NCBI RefSeq assembly: GCF_000422885.1
Contig: NZ_AUGX01000010.1
Span: forward strand, 124,001-188,000
Direction: 5' to 3'
DNA length: 64,000 nucleotides
Origin: Ottowia thiooxydans DSM 14619
Lineage (GTDB): Bacteria > Pseudomonadota > Gammaproteobacteria > Burkholderiales > Burkholderiaceae_C
In this document: positions 1 to 8,538 of the stretch, in pieces
Position numbering within the stretch: position 1 is the first letter of the stretch
Layout of the letters: each line of letters begins with the position of its first letter
Notes under the pieces: generated by a model
The model's input: only the letters and a program-made list of their open reading frames with translations
Database searches by the model: none
Told to the model about the DNA's origin: nothing
Program-made: the position numbers and the translations under genes

Positions 1-236
1 TGGTCTCCGCCTGCGCGGGCAACTACGTCTATATGCCCGATCAGGGAAGACAGATGCACCACTTCTGCGGCTGCCTGAGTGGCGCCAAAGCGGCAATCAA
101 AGTCCCAGTAGTCTGCGCCTTCGGGCAGCACGCGGCGGCGTTCACGCTGGATGTATTTGCGAACATCGTGTTTCACGGCGTCAAGAATTCGGTCGCGGTT
201 CTTGCCTTCAATGGTCAAGGGAAAATTTTTTCTCAT
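1..236 (-). CDS. DUF6172 family protein (C-terminus cut by window edge)
   Basis: Read on the minus strand from the ATG at 236, the frame stays open to the window edge (78 codons). It begins MRKNFPLT and contains the run YIQRERRR followed by PEGADYWDFDCRFG and then AEVVHLSSLIGHID. I recall this lysine/arginine-rich start and the 'LPEG-D-WDFDC' core from small proteins labelled DUF6172, which have no known function. The family is about 100 residues long, so only the last part is missing. The assignment rests on remembered family features, not a search. Confidence 0.65.
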   Translation of the reverse strand, partial: MRKNFPLTIEGKNRDRILDAVKHDVRKYIQRERRRVLPEGADYWDFDCRFGATQAAAEVVHLSSLIGHIDVVARAGGD

Positions 237-506
237 GGAGGATGGTAACCCGGCACCATGCAACCACCCTACCGCGCCCGCTTCTGACGAAGCGATTTCT
301 AGAGGAACTACTTCACTTGATGCAAAGATCGCCGGGAGATTCGCGCTAAAGGGACGTAGCGTTCCCCGCTCAGTTGTCCCTACGTCAAATGAATTCCTCG
401 GCGCGAGTGCGGCGCGGATGAGACGAAACTGACGCCAAAATGATCCGTGTGACTACGAGCGGAAGCTTCGGCGTATTGCTTGCGCTGTTTCTAATCCACA
501 GAAGAT

Positions 507-1115
507 TCAGTCATCGCGATAGTTGACCCACAAAACGCGAGTGAGGGAGCTCGATATGTTTTTAAAGCGATGTGGCAAGACGCTGCTAAACCGGAACCCG
601 TCGCCTTGCTCGAGAGTGAACGAAGTTTCATCTACATGAATTTCCAGCACACCTTCTAACACTACCCCTGCCTCTAAACCTTCATGGACTAACGCTTCAT
701 CGCCGCTATGTCCTTGCGGCTCGAGATACATCATGTAGGTAACGAGTTGCCCACCGTTGTGTGGTGAAGGAGGAGTCAGCACTTCTTTGGAGATACCAGT
801 TCCCCAGAACGCGATTGCCGGCCGATGGCTCTTTCGCAGGATCAGACTGTTGGCATTCGACGAGTTCGGCGCAGCATCCGGAAAGAATGTTGCAATACTG
901 ACCGAAAGGACCTCGCTCAAGGCTCCCAATACTTGTAAGGAAGGTGACGACAGCCCACGCTCCGTCTGGCTCAGGAAGCCCACAGACATTCTGGCTCGGG
1001 TGGCTACATCCTTTAGGGACATGCCTCGTGCCAAGCGCAGAGCGCGAATCTTTTGCCCTACCAGAACATCTAAATGCTGCTGATCGCTGGCCGCGGTCGT
1101 CGGGTGGCTAATCAT
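507..1115 (-). CDS. XRE-family regulator with C-terminal cupin domain
   Basis: A 202-residue DNA-binding regulator. Residues ~20-75 form a helix-turn-helix of the XRE type (GQKIRALRLARGMSL, then MSVGFLSQTERG). The second half, from LEPQGHSGDEALVHEG to LPHRF, is a single cupin barrel that in this family senses a small ligand. I chose the ATG at 1115 because GAAGG lies at a good distance upstream; a GTG at 1124 is possible. It is divergent from the tautomerase-hydrolase-Bug cassette, and the 130-bp gap between them carries a perfect palindrome at 1201-1218, so it probably controls both directions. The ligand cannot be told from sequence. Confidence 0.88.
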   Translation of the reverse strand: MISHPTTAASDQQHLDVLVGQKIRALRLARGMSLKDVATRARMSVGFLSQTERGLSSPSLQVLGALSEVLSVSIATFFPDAAPNSSNANSLILRKSHRPAIAFWGTGISKEVLTPPSPHNGGQLVTYMMYLEPQGHSGDEALVHEGLEAGVVLEGVLEIHVDETSFTLEQGDGFRFSSVLPHRFKNISSSLTRVLWVNYRDD

Positions 1116-1200
1116 CGGAAACACCTTCGAAGTAAGAGGCGTGAAAGGACGGGGAAACCTTGTTTGTAAGTGTTTACCCTATTGGTGAATAATGAACGTA

Positions 1201-1218
1201 ATTTCATAATTATGAAAT
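1201..1218. promoter_or_regulatory. Perfect 18-bp palindrome, candidate operator
   Basis: ATTTCATAATTATGAAAT is its own reverse complement. It is followed within 5 bp by another GTGAAATCAT, echoing the ATGAAAT arm. It sits between the XRE-cupin regulator and the tautomerase start at 1255, where an operator for divergent control is expected. Binding by that regulator is inference. Confidence 0.55.
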
Positions 1219-1254
1219 ATCGTGAAATCATAACCTAGAACCTTAAGGAGCTGT

Positions 1255-1461
1255 ATGCCAACTGTCCGAGTTGAAATGTTGTCTGGTCGCACACCGGAGC
1301 AGAAGAAGGCGCTCGCCACCAGCTTGACGCAAGTGATGGTCGATACCGCTGGGGTTAGCCCGGCAAGTGTTCATGTAATTTTCACGGACATCGATTCGAC
1401 GGACTGGGCTGTGGCGGGTGAAATGCTGTCGGACCGTTCTAAAAATACAGTGGCAAAGTGA
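1255..1461 (+). CDS. 4-oxalocrotonate tautomerase family protein
   Basis: A 68-residue protein of the tautomerase superfamily. The second residue is proline (MPTVRVEM), so after removal of Met it has the N-terminal catalytic Pro1 of the 4-OT fold. The segment SGRTPEQKKALATSLTQVM is the typical first helix, and VHVIFTDID the following strand. AAGGAG lies 5 bp upstream of the ATG. It is the first gene of a cassette with an enol-lactonase-like hydrolase and a Bug receptor, which suggests breakdown of an organic acid or ring-cleavage product. The real substrate is unknown. Confidence 0.88.
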   Translation: MPTVRVEMLSGRTPEQKKALATSLTQVMVDTAGVSPASVHVIFTDIDSTDWAVAGEMLSDRSKNTVAK

Positions 1462-1479
1462 GTTGAGGAGATGATGGAC

Positions 1480-2277
1480 ATGACGCATCAAGTTTTCGAG
1501 CGTATCCACTGCGCTTACAAGTCCGACGGCGATGGGGATCCCCTCGTCTTGGTTCATGGAATAGGTGCACGCGGTGCCAGTTGGGGCGGTGTCGTGAATT
1601 CCCTAAAGAGGAACTTCCGCTGCATTACATACGATCTTCGTGGCCATGGTGACTCCCCTTTGCCGAATGCGCCATTCGGATTGGATGACTTGGTCGAAGA
1701 TTTGGAGGCCTTGAGGATCTCGATCGGTATTGAGCGAATGCATGTCGTAGGCCATTCGCTGGGCGGAATGATTGGTCCTGCGTATGCATACAAGTATCCT
1801 GACCGAGTGATCAGTTTAGGGCTGCTCAGCACCGCAGCTTTTCGTTCTGAAGAAGATAGCGCCAAGGTTCTGGCTATTGTGGATGCAATGGAGAAACAGG
1901 GTGTCGAACCCATGCTGGATAGCCTCGTCCAACGCTGGTTTACCGATGAGTTTAAAGCCGCGAACCCTGAAGTTGTTCAATGGCGCAGAGAACAGGTACT
2001 CACTACAGATGAACGCATATTTCTGAATGTATTCAGGATCTACGCTGAAACAGAGATGGCCCCGTGGCTGCATCAGGTTCGTGTGCCGTCACTGATTTGT
2101 ACCGGTGAAATGGACGGAGGTTGCAGTCCCCGTCTGAATCAAAAAATTGCCGACGCCCTTCCCCATTCGAGTTTGGTTGTTCTTGACGGGCTGAAGCACG
2201 CAATTCAACTTGAGGCCCCAGTCCGCCTTGCAGCCGAGATCAAGCTTTTTATTGAAAGCCAAGTCAAGAAGCCCTGA
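1480..2277 (+). CDS. Alpha/beta hydrolase, 3-oxoadipate enol-lactonase-like
   Basis: A cytosolic alpha/beta hydrolase of about 265 residues. The oxyanion segment is VLVHGIGARG, the nucleophile elbow is GHSLGG, the acid lies near CTGEMDGG and the histidine in LKHAIQLE. The general layout is that of PcaD-type enol-lactonases and related esterases. GAGGAG ends 9 bp before the ATG at 1480, so I prefer this start to the ATGs at 1471 and 1474. It follows the tautomerase by 18 bp and precedes a Bug receptor by 45 bp, so the three are probably one transcript. A substrate cannot be assigned. Confidence 0.85.
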   Translation: MTHQVFERIHCAYKSDGDGDPLVLVHGIGARGASWGGVVNSLKRNFRCITYDLRGHGDSPLPNAPFGLDDLVEDLEALRISIGIERMHVVGHSLGGMIGPAYAYKYPDRVISLGLLSTAAFRSEEDSAKVLAIVDAMEKQGVEPMLDSLVQRWFTDEFKAANPEVVQWRREQVLTTDERIFLNVFRIYAETEMAPWLHQVRVPSLICTGEMDGGCSPRLNQKIADALPHSSLVVLDGLKHAIQLEAPVRLAAEIKLFIESQVKKP

Positions 2278-2322
2278 CCCGTCTAGCAGAGATTTCATAA
2301 CCAATCAAACTGGAATAATATA

Positions 2323-3300
2323 ATGCGATTCTCCTTAATGGCGATCTTGGCTTGTGCGGCCTTCCAGGCTACTACGGCTGCGCAAGCGCAGGTTGCAACT
2401 TACCCATCTAAACCAGTTACCTTGGTCGTTGGATATCCGACCGGAGGAGGTACAGATATCATTGCGCGAATCGTCGCAAATCAGCTTAGCAAGGAGTTGG
2501 GTAAGCCCGTTGTCGTTGAGAATAGAGCAGGAGCTACTGGGACGATTGGTGCAAATTACGTTGCCAAAGCTACGCCAGATGGTTATACCTTGCTGCTCTC
2601 CGCAGGTTCAGATATTACGATCACCAAACTTACCGTTCCGAACCTTCCCTACAATATCTACCACGATTTCGCCGCAGTGGGTCGTGTCGCCAGAACTCCA
2701 TTTGTAATGGTGACCAATTCCCAGATGCCGGCAACTTCGGTGAAAGGATTTGTGGATTTCGCTAAGAAAAATCAGACGAAAACTAACGTATCTGCTTCCG
2801 CTACTTTTTCCTATTTGAATGGTGCCCGATTCAAGAGCATCACGGGACTAGACTTGGTTAGTGTGCAGTACAAAGGGGCCGCACAGGCACTTACTGATCT
2901 GATAGGGAATCATGTCCAACTCGGATTTGAGACGGTGGCAGTCAGCCTGCCACAACTCGAATCGAAGAAAATCAAGGCCTTAGCAGTGGCCTCGGAAGAA
3001 CGTTCACCTTATTTGCCAGAGGTACCTACTTTTGCCGAAAGCGGTTTTCCTGACTTTGTAAGCTACGTCGTTTATGGCGTACTTGCCCCAAAAGGTACTC
3101 CTCAGGACGTAATGGCGCGGCTGGGTTTGGCGCTGAATCGAGTCATCGAGAGCCCGCATGTTCAGCAGCAGATGAAGGTCCAAGCAATGGAGCCTGTGTA
3201 TAACGACACACCCGAGAAATATACTCGTGATCTTGCCCAAACCACGCAAGTTTGGACCAAGTTGGCGAATGAGATCGGATTTGATCCTGAGAAGAAATAA
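2323..3300 (+). CDS. Bug-family tripartite tricarboxylate transporter receptor
   Basis: A 325-residue periplasmic solute-binding protein of the Bug/TctC family. It has a signal peptide ending near TAAQAQ, then the hallmark strand-loop PSKPVTLVVGYPTGGGTDIIAR, here split for reading as PSKPVTLVVGYP and TGGGTDIIAR. ENRAGATGTIGA and LVSVQYKGAA are the other family loops that grip the carboxylate ligand. No TctA/TctB membrane partners lie nearby, as is common for the many Bug paralogues of Burkholderiales. It closes the XRE-controlled cassette and probably captures the compound that the tautomerase and hydrolase act on. Confidence 0.93.
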   Translation: MRFSLMAILACAAFQATTAAQAQVATYPSKPVTLVVGYPTGGGTDIIARIVANQLSKELGKPVVVENRAGATGTIGANYVAKATPDGYTLLLSAGSDITITKLTVPNLPYNIYHDFAAVGRVARTPFVMVTNSQMPATSVKGFVDFAKKNQTKTNVSASATFSYLNGARFKSITGLDLVSVQYKGAAQALTDLIGNHVQLGFETVAVSLPQLESKKIKALAVASEERSPYLPEVPTFAESGFPDFVSYVVYGVLAPKGTPQDVMARLGLALNRVIESPHVQQQMKVQAMEPVYNDTPEKYTRDLAQTTQVWTKLANEIGFDPEKK

Positions 3301-3551
3301 TCTTGGTAATTTTCAAGCTGGTAGGCGGCTATCTTGTTCCTGCAAGGTCCCGCTTTAAAGAGATTGCCTCTTTCGTAAAACCTGTCGAAGGATTGCGGGC
3401 GCGGATCTGACACCTTCACCGATAGCCTGTTTAGTATTAAGAAGCTTGAGGACTGCGCGAATCCCACATCGAGAAGTGCTTGCTCCGAGAGACAGTATGG
3501 TGTCCTGAAGGCAGTGCGTGGGGCTGATAGAGGCTTCTGCCTGCGTTAGGT

Positions 3552-4190
3552 AGACGCGGCCTGCAGCCCTTTGCTGCCTTGACGATGCTGCGCATCCACT
3601 TCATGCAACAGTAGTTCAATCTGCCGGACCCAGCGCTTGAAAAAACGCTACACGGCGTGGCGGCGTTTCGCGACATCGCGGGACTTACTCACTGGGGCGA
3701 CGTGAGGCCCACGAGAGCAGCATCCTGCATTTTCGTCACTCGCTGGAGCGGTACGGGCTTGCCGCTCAAATTCTTACAGGCATAAGCGACATTCTCACAA
3801 CTCTGGGACTACTGCGCGACCAGGAGCTCGATGCCTTCGCCGATATGGCAACTAGAGCGTGCACAGGCGTCCCGATGTGTAGGCTAGTGTCCAACATCGG
3901 GCGGCCATCAGGCCGGGCAAGCGCCGCGCGCTAGACAAGGGCCATCCGGTGCAGGGGTTGTGCCTCCAACTGTAGAAGGTCAAGACGGGCAACCGGGCCA
4001 AAGTGGAGCCCCTTTTCGCGTGATTAAGCTCCAGTTTGGACATGTGAAAGTGCGCTACTGCGGATTGGCCAAGAACACCGCACAACGGCACACGTTCCTT
4101 GCGCTACCCAACCTAAGGATGGCGCGTCATCGGTATAAGTACGCCTGCGGCAGCGCCAATGACCCGGTGCAAGCTCTATTGCGATCAAAA
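3552..4190 (+). pseudogene. Degenerate IS5-family transposase
   Basis: Pieces of one IS5-type transposase appear in order but in shifting frames. TMLRIHFMQQ is followed by a TAG at 3612-3614 where the family has Trp, then FNLPDPALEK and FRDIAGLTHW. After a frameshift near 3705 come ILHFRHSLERYGLAAQIL and GLLRDQELDAF. After another shift near 4010 comes FRVIKLQFGHVKVRY and GLAKNTAQ, the C-terminal core of the family. With a stop and at least two frameshifts it cannot be active. An 11-bp direct repeat AACCTGTCGAA lies at 3379-3389 and 4194-4204. The stretches 3301-3551 and 4191-4370 hold nothing else I recognise. Confidence 0.85.
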
Positions 4191-4370
4191 TAGAACCTGT
4201 CGAAAGCGCAAATGGACCGTTCAAACGCTGTTCGTGCACTCTGTGATCCTAAAACGTGACTCAGAACACCTCGCACCAATTCGTACAGACCCTTCCTAAA
4301 GCATATATGCAGACACTGCTTTCGAACCCGCTGCCGCTGCGCGGCGTGCCTAGCCGATGCAAAACACCCC

Positions 4371-5285
4371 ATGAACTTTCAACCCATCCTTGAAGAAATT
4401 GTTACTACGCTGCGTCCCCAATTGGGCAAGGAAGGCGCAGTGGCGAACTACATTCCGGCACTGGCACGCGTGCCAGTCAACCAGTTTGGCATTGCGCTGC
4501 GCACCGTAGACGGCCTAGAGGCTGCGGCGGGTGACGCTTTGACGCCTTTTTCCATCCAGAGTATTTCCAAGCTGTTCGCACTCACCATCGGCATGCGCTT
4601 GATGGGTGAAACCCTTTGGGAGCGTATTGGGCGGGAGCCCTCGGGCAACCCATTCAATTCCCTGGTGCAACTGGAAAATGAACAGGGTGTACCGCGCAAC
4701 CCCTTCATCAATGCAGGCGCTATAGCGGTGGCTGACCGGCTTGTCAGCCACTGTGAAGGCAAGATTGAGATGCTCGCGCAGCTTTCCAGCATCAGCAACG
4801 AGGCCATTCACTACAACCCTGAAGTGGCTGCATCGGAAGCCGCCACCGGTTTCCGCAATGTGGCGCTGGCCAACTTCATGAAGAGTTTCGGCAAGATCGA
4901 CAACGATGTGGCCACCGTGTTGGACGTGTACTTCCACCATTGCGCCATCGAGATGAACTGCCTGCAACTGGCCCGCGCCGCAGGTTATTTGTGTCGCGAC
5001 GGCGCCCACCCTTATTTGCCGGAACGGCAAGTCGTCACTGAACGCCAGGCGCGCCGCATCAACTCTTTGATGCTCACCTGCGGCACCTACGACGCGGCGG
5101 GCGAATTTGCATTTTTGATAGGCCTGCCATGTAAAAGCGGCGTGGGTGGTGGCATCGTCGCGGTGGTACCCGATCAGCTCACACTATGTGTCTGGTCCCC
5201 CGCGCTAGACTCCACTGGCAACTCGCTGCTGGGGCGCAAGGCCCTTGAGATGTTTGTCGCGCGCACGGGCTTGTCGGTTTTCTAA
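4371..5285 (+). CDS. glsA: Glutaminase
   Basis: A 304-residue serine-dependent glutaminase that hydrolyses glutamine to glutamate and ammonia in the cytosol. It has the beta-lactamase-like SxxK pair (S64-I-S-K67 in FSIQSISKLF), then EPSGNPFNSLVQLE, NPFINAGAI, CGTYDAAGEFA and KSGVGGGI, all characteristic of the GlsA/GlsB family, and its length is standard. It stands alone between the IS5 ruin and a 418-bp gene-free stretch. Confidence 0.96.
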   Translation: MNFQPILEEIVTTLRPQLGKEGAVANYIPALARVPVNQFGIALRTVDGLEAAAGDALTPFSIQSISKLFALTIGMRLMGETLWERIGREPSGNPFNSLVQLENEQGVPRNPFINAGAIAVADRLVSHCEGKIEMLAQLSSISNEAIHYNPEVAASEAATGFRNVALANFMKSFGKIDNDVATVLDVYFHHCAIEMNCLQLARAAGYLCRDGAHPYLPERQVVTERQARRINSLMLTCGTYDAAGEFAFLIGLPCKSGVGGGIVAVVPDQLTLCVWSPALDSTGNSLLGRKALEMFVARTGLSVF

Positions 5286-5703
5286 GGACACCCTGCAAGA
5301 CCCGTCGTGGATGCCGCGCACAGGCGTCGGGGTGGTATGCAAAGCGAGCCTTGCGGCCAATCGCCGGCGCCCTCAGCAACAATTCACCACAACAGACCTC
5401 AGCTTGCCGCCCCCCGAAGGCAATAAACCCGTACTGCAGGGACGCAGTGAAGCTCGAACTGCACATCGTCATGTCTGCGCATTCATAGCTGCATTGCGGA
5501 ACCGTAGGTAGCCACGACCCGCCCCAGCACCTAGAGTGGGCCGCCCGCACTGCTAGGGCGCGATCGCCCCAGCAGACGGGCCGCCTGATGGTTCAGCCGA
5601 CTTTGCTCCCGCGCCGCGCGCAAAGAGCGCAAGCGGCGCCCCGCCCCAATGCACAGACTGATGGCAAAAGCGGAACGACATAACAACTCAGGAGACATGG
5701 AAG
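5286..5703. other. Gene-free stretch, 418 bp
   Basis: No frame here carries a recognisable protein. The last bases hold the ribosome site (AGGAG at about 5690) for the hydrolase starting at 5704. I see no clear terminator hairpin after glsA. Confidence 0.5.
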
Positions 5704-6627
5704 ATGACAACTCGAACCAATGTGTGGCGCCAACTGGGAACTGCCTGCGTGCTCGCAGGCGCCGCATTCGCCGCTGTTGCGCAGCCCGCGCAAGACTTCA
5801 AGGCATCTTGGGTCACGACCAGCGACGGGACGCGCCTGGCCGTGCGGGAATACGGCAACCCGCAAGGCCCGGCCATCGTGTTCGTGCATGGCATCGCGCA
5901 AAGCCAGCTTGCATTCGGGCGGCAGATGCGCTCTCCGCTGTCTACCACGTACCGGTTGATCTCCTATGACCTGCGAGGCCATGGCGAATCCGACAAACCG
6001 ACCGCCGAAGCGGCCTATACCAACGGCAAACGCATGTCCGACGACCTGCAGTCCGTGATCGACGCGACGGGCGCCAAGCGGCCCGTACTAGTGGGCTGGT
6101 CGCTGGGTGGCATCGTGGTGGCGCAATACCTCAGCGATTACGGCGACGCGGGTATTGCCGGTGTGAATTTCGCTGGCGCCAGGATCGCCCAGCCCCCCGG
6201 GCAAGCGGCCCGCATGCCAGGAGGCGCCTTCCTGCGTGAAATGTTGCTGCCTGACCTTGAACGCAATATCCGCGCGACGGCCAACTTCGTGCGTGCTTGT
6301 GTGGCGGCGCCGTTGGCGTCAGAAGACTTCGAGCTAATGCTGGGCTACAACATGGCCAGCCCTGTGAGCGCCCGCGCCGCTACGCTGAAGTGGAGCGGCG
6401 GCACCAATTTCGCCGAAGCCCTGCTTCGCATCCGCGTGCCTGTTCTGATTTCTCATGGGCGGCGTGACCAAGTCATTGCACCGGCAGTGGCCGATGAAGC
6501 TGCTCGCTTACTCAAAACGTCGAAGCTCTCATGGTACGACGAGGCTGGGCATTCCGTGTTCTTCGAGGATGCACCACGCTTCAACCGCGAACTGGCGGAG
6601 TTCGTCAACAGCGCACAGGCACGCTGA
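5704..6627 (+). CDS. Exported alpha/beta hydrolase
   Basis: A 307-residue alpha/beta hydrolase with a signal peptide (positive start, hydrophobic core, cleavage near AAVAQPAQ). Catalytic features are VFVHGIAQSQ, the elbow GWSLGG, Asp in SHGRRDQ and His in DEAGHSVFFED, so the triad is complete. AGGAG lies 9 bp before the ATG. It resembles non-haem chloroperoxidase/esterase-type hydrolases, but exported. It is a single gene, followed 36 bp on by the convergent Fic gene. Substrate unknown. Confidence 0.85.
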   Translation: MTTRTNVWRQLGTACVLAGAAFAAVAQPAQDFKASWVTTSDGTRLAVREYGNPQGPAIVFVHGIAQSQLAFGRQMRSPLSTTYRLISYDLRGHGESDKPTAEAAYTNGKRMSDDLQSVIDATGAKRPVLVGWSLGGIVVAQYLSDYGDAGIAGVNFAGARIAQPPGQAARMPGGAFLREMLLPDLERNIRATANFVRACVAAPLASEDFELMLGYNMASPVSARAATLKWSGGTNFAEALLRIRVPVLISHGRRDQVIAPAVADEAARLLKTSKLSWYDEAGHSVFFEDAPRFNRELAEFVNSAQAR

Positions 6628-6663
6628 AACGGAGCGCAACGAGGTCGTGAGGAGAGTTACGCA

Positions 6664-8223
6664 TCATTCGACGATGGTTATCGGCTCCCGATCCTCGAAC
6701 GCAGACTGAACGGCCTCGACGACTCGCAAGGCTTGCACCCTGTCCGCAAGTACTGGGTATTCCTTCAGGAGCTTGCCTGAGATGTGCCACCCGCTTTCTT
6801 TGATAGATCGAATCATGCGCACGGCGTCCGGGCTCGGCATTTCCATCACGTCCTTGATGCGCTGCTGCGCCAGTTCGAACCGTACCAGCACGCGCGACTC
6901 TTCAGCCATTTCATGGCGTATCGTGTGGGCCACTAGCTGTGCCGTGTAGATCGCATGCTCAGTAAGATCCGGATAACGCCAGACGGCGTTGGCATCGTCG
7001 TAGGCATCGAACACAAGGTTCGACTTGACACCATCGGCGTACTCGGTCATCCCCTCGAAGCGATAAGCTGCGTGGTAGCGCCGCATGAAGGGCCGCGAGA
7101 ACACTTCCAGCACACGGTCATAGCCGTGACCGAACTCACGCACGCTGGTGATGGTGGAAGACACAGGCAAGATCACGCCAGCCGGAATGGCCTGATCCCG
7201 CAAAAGCGTATCGTTGATCAGAAAGCGGTGGATGCGCCCGTTACCGTCGCTCATCGGATGGAGGTAGACAAAGCCGAACGCTATGGCTGCCGCCCGCGCT
7301 AGCGACTCACGCCCGCGGGTGGACTGCTCAAACTCTTGCAGCCCTGCCAGCATGTCACCGAGCACCGAGAAATGCGGCCCAATATAGTGAATGATGTCTT
7401 CGCGCATAGTGGCTTGGCCGACAAAAACTGGCGACCGACGCAGCCCCAGCCGCAATGCCTCAGTTCCGAGTATCCCTTTCTGCAGGAAGGCGAGCCCATC
7501 AGCGCCGAGCGGTTCGTCTAGCTTGCCGCAGTGCTCGGCCATCACGTGGGCGAACCGCTTGACCCTATCTGTCTGGTCCGCCTCTCGTTCGATCAGGAAG
7601 CTTGCACGCGACTCCTTCAGCGTAAGCCAAGCGGCGGCGCGCATCAGTACGTCCTCGCCAAATTGATGATCCAATTCCGTCAGTGCTTCCTGAGGGTTGA
7701 ACTGCAAGCAGTGGATCAGAGCCTGCGAGCGCCGAATGATGGGGCAAAAAGCTCGCGTCCCTGGCAAGTTGTTGTTGACCCGCCAGCGACGTTCGCGAAC
7801 CGCTTTGGTACGAGTCAAATAGGCATCATCAGAAACAGCATTGATGTAGGTCCCTCGGACCAGGTCAGGGACGTCAAGTCGGTGGCCAGTAAGCCATTCG
7901 TAGAAGAAGCCAGCCCGCCGCGCATACTGACCGAAGGGCTCGGCGCGGCACCAATCCTCCAGCAGTTGCGGCCCGCAAGCCGTAAATAGCCGAGTGAAGA
8001 ATTCGAGGTGAATCTCCTCGTACTTCAACCCAAACTCAAAGTGCCCGGCAAATGTATCGGCCGGCCGGTAAACGGCTGGGTACTGGTTCTCGATGCCTTG
8101 GGGTGATTCCCGCGTCGTACGTGCAGTACCAATGATCGAAACCACACGCAGTGGCTGTACGGGGATGAGGCTGAACTGGGCCTCCAGGGCTTTGAAACCA
8201 ATTTGCATGCTGCAAAAATTCAT
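6664..8223 (-). CDS. Fic-domain protein (probable AMP transferase), self-inhibited type
   Basis: A 519-residue protein with the Fic core motif HPMSDGNGRIHRF near residues 320-333, which holds the catalytic His and the phosphate-binding glycines/Arg used to move AMP (or another nucleotide) from ATP to target hydroxyls. About 110 residues earlier, near residue 208, SFLIERE fits the S/T-x-x-x-E inhibitory helix of class II Fic proteins, which blocks the ATP site until relieved. The C-terminal ~100 residues may be a winged helix that reads target or DNA (RMIRSIKESGWHISGK). No separate antitoxin gene is adjacent, in line with built-in inhibition. The target is unknown. Confidence 0.9.
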   Translation of the reverse strand: MNFCSMQIGFKALEAQFSLIPVQPLRVVSIIGTARTTRESPQGIENQYPAVYRPADTFAGHFEFGLKYEEIHLEFFTRLFTACGPQLLEDWCRAEPFGQYARRAGFFYEWLTGHRLDVPDLVRGTYINAVSDDAYLTRTKAVRERRWRVNNNLPGTRAFCPIIRRSQALIHCLQFNPQEALTELDHQFGEDVLMRAAAWLTLKESRASFLIEREADQTDRVKRFAHVMAEHCGKLDEPLGADGLAFLQKGILGTEALRLGLRRSPVFVGQATMREDIIHYIGPHFSVLGDMLAGLQEFEQSTRGRESLARAAAIAFGFVYLHPMSDGNGRIHRFLINDTLLRDQAIPAGVILPVSSTITSVREFGHGYDRVLEVFSRPFMRRYHAAYRFEGMTEYADGVKSNLVFDAYDDANAVWRYPDLTEHAIYTAQLVAHTIRHEMAEESRVLVRFELAQQRIKDVMEMPSPDAVRMIRSIKESGWHISGKLLKEYPVLADRVQALRVVEAVQSAFEDREPITIVE

Positions 8224-8538
8224 GACAATCCACTAAAAATGATTATTTTTATGGATAGATCACGAAAAACAATGATGCTCCATTGTTACGCAAATTCGGA
8301 GAACCAGTTCAAAAAATGATTCAGTTTGGGATTTTTATCAAAAAAATGATGAAGAACTTCATGCGAGATTGACCTCAAAAACCCCTGTTTCTGGACCTCT
8401 TGAACGATGTTGAGCTAGGTAGGCCCGCTCATTTACATGAATAAAATTCATTGATAGTTGAGATAAAACCATTTTACTTCATTGCTAGACGTCACTAGCA
8501 TCCATCTCCAATCGCACACTATTCGAGATGAAAACCAA
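8224..8538. promoter_or_regulatory. AT-rich divergent promoter region with repeated AAAAATGAT
   Basis: This 315-bp gap separates the Fic gene from the methionine synthase cluster and is far richer in A and T than its surroundings. AAAAATGAT occurs three times (8235-8243, 8312-8320, 8342-8350); the last two are 30 bp apart, about three helical turns. This could be a regulator array for fic. The motif is simple enough that chance in AT-rich DNA is possible. Confidence 0.4.
8437..8451. promoter_or_regulatory. MetR-like palindrome upstream of methionine cluster
   Basis: ATGAATAAAATTCAT is a palindrome of 6-bp arms around AAA and includes TGAA-N5-TTCA, the core of MetR sites. It lies about 90 bp before the flavin reductase start and fits a LysR-type activator of methionine genes. 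Assignment is by resemblance only. Confidence 0.45.
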
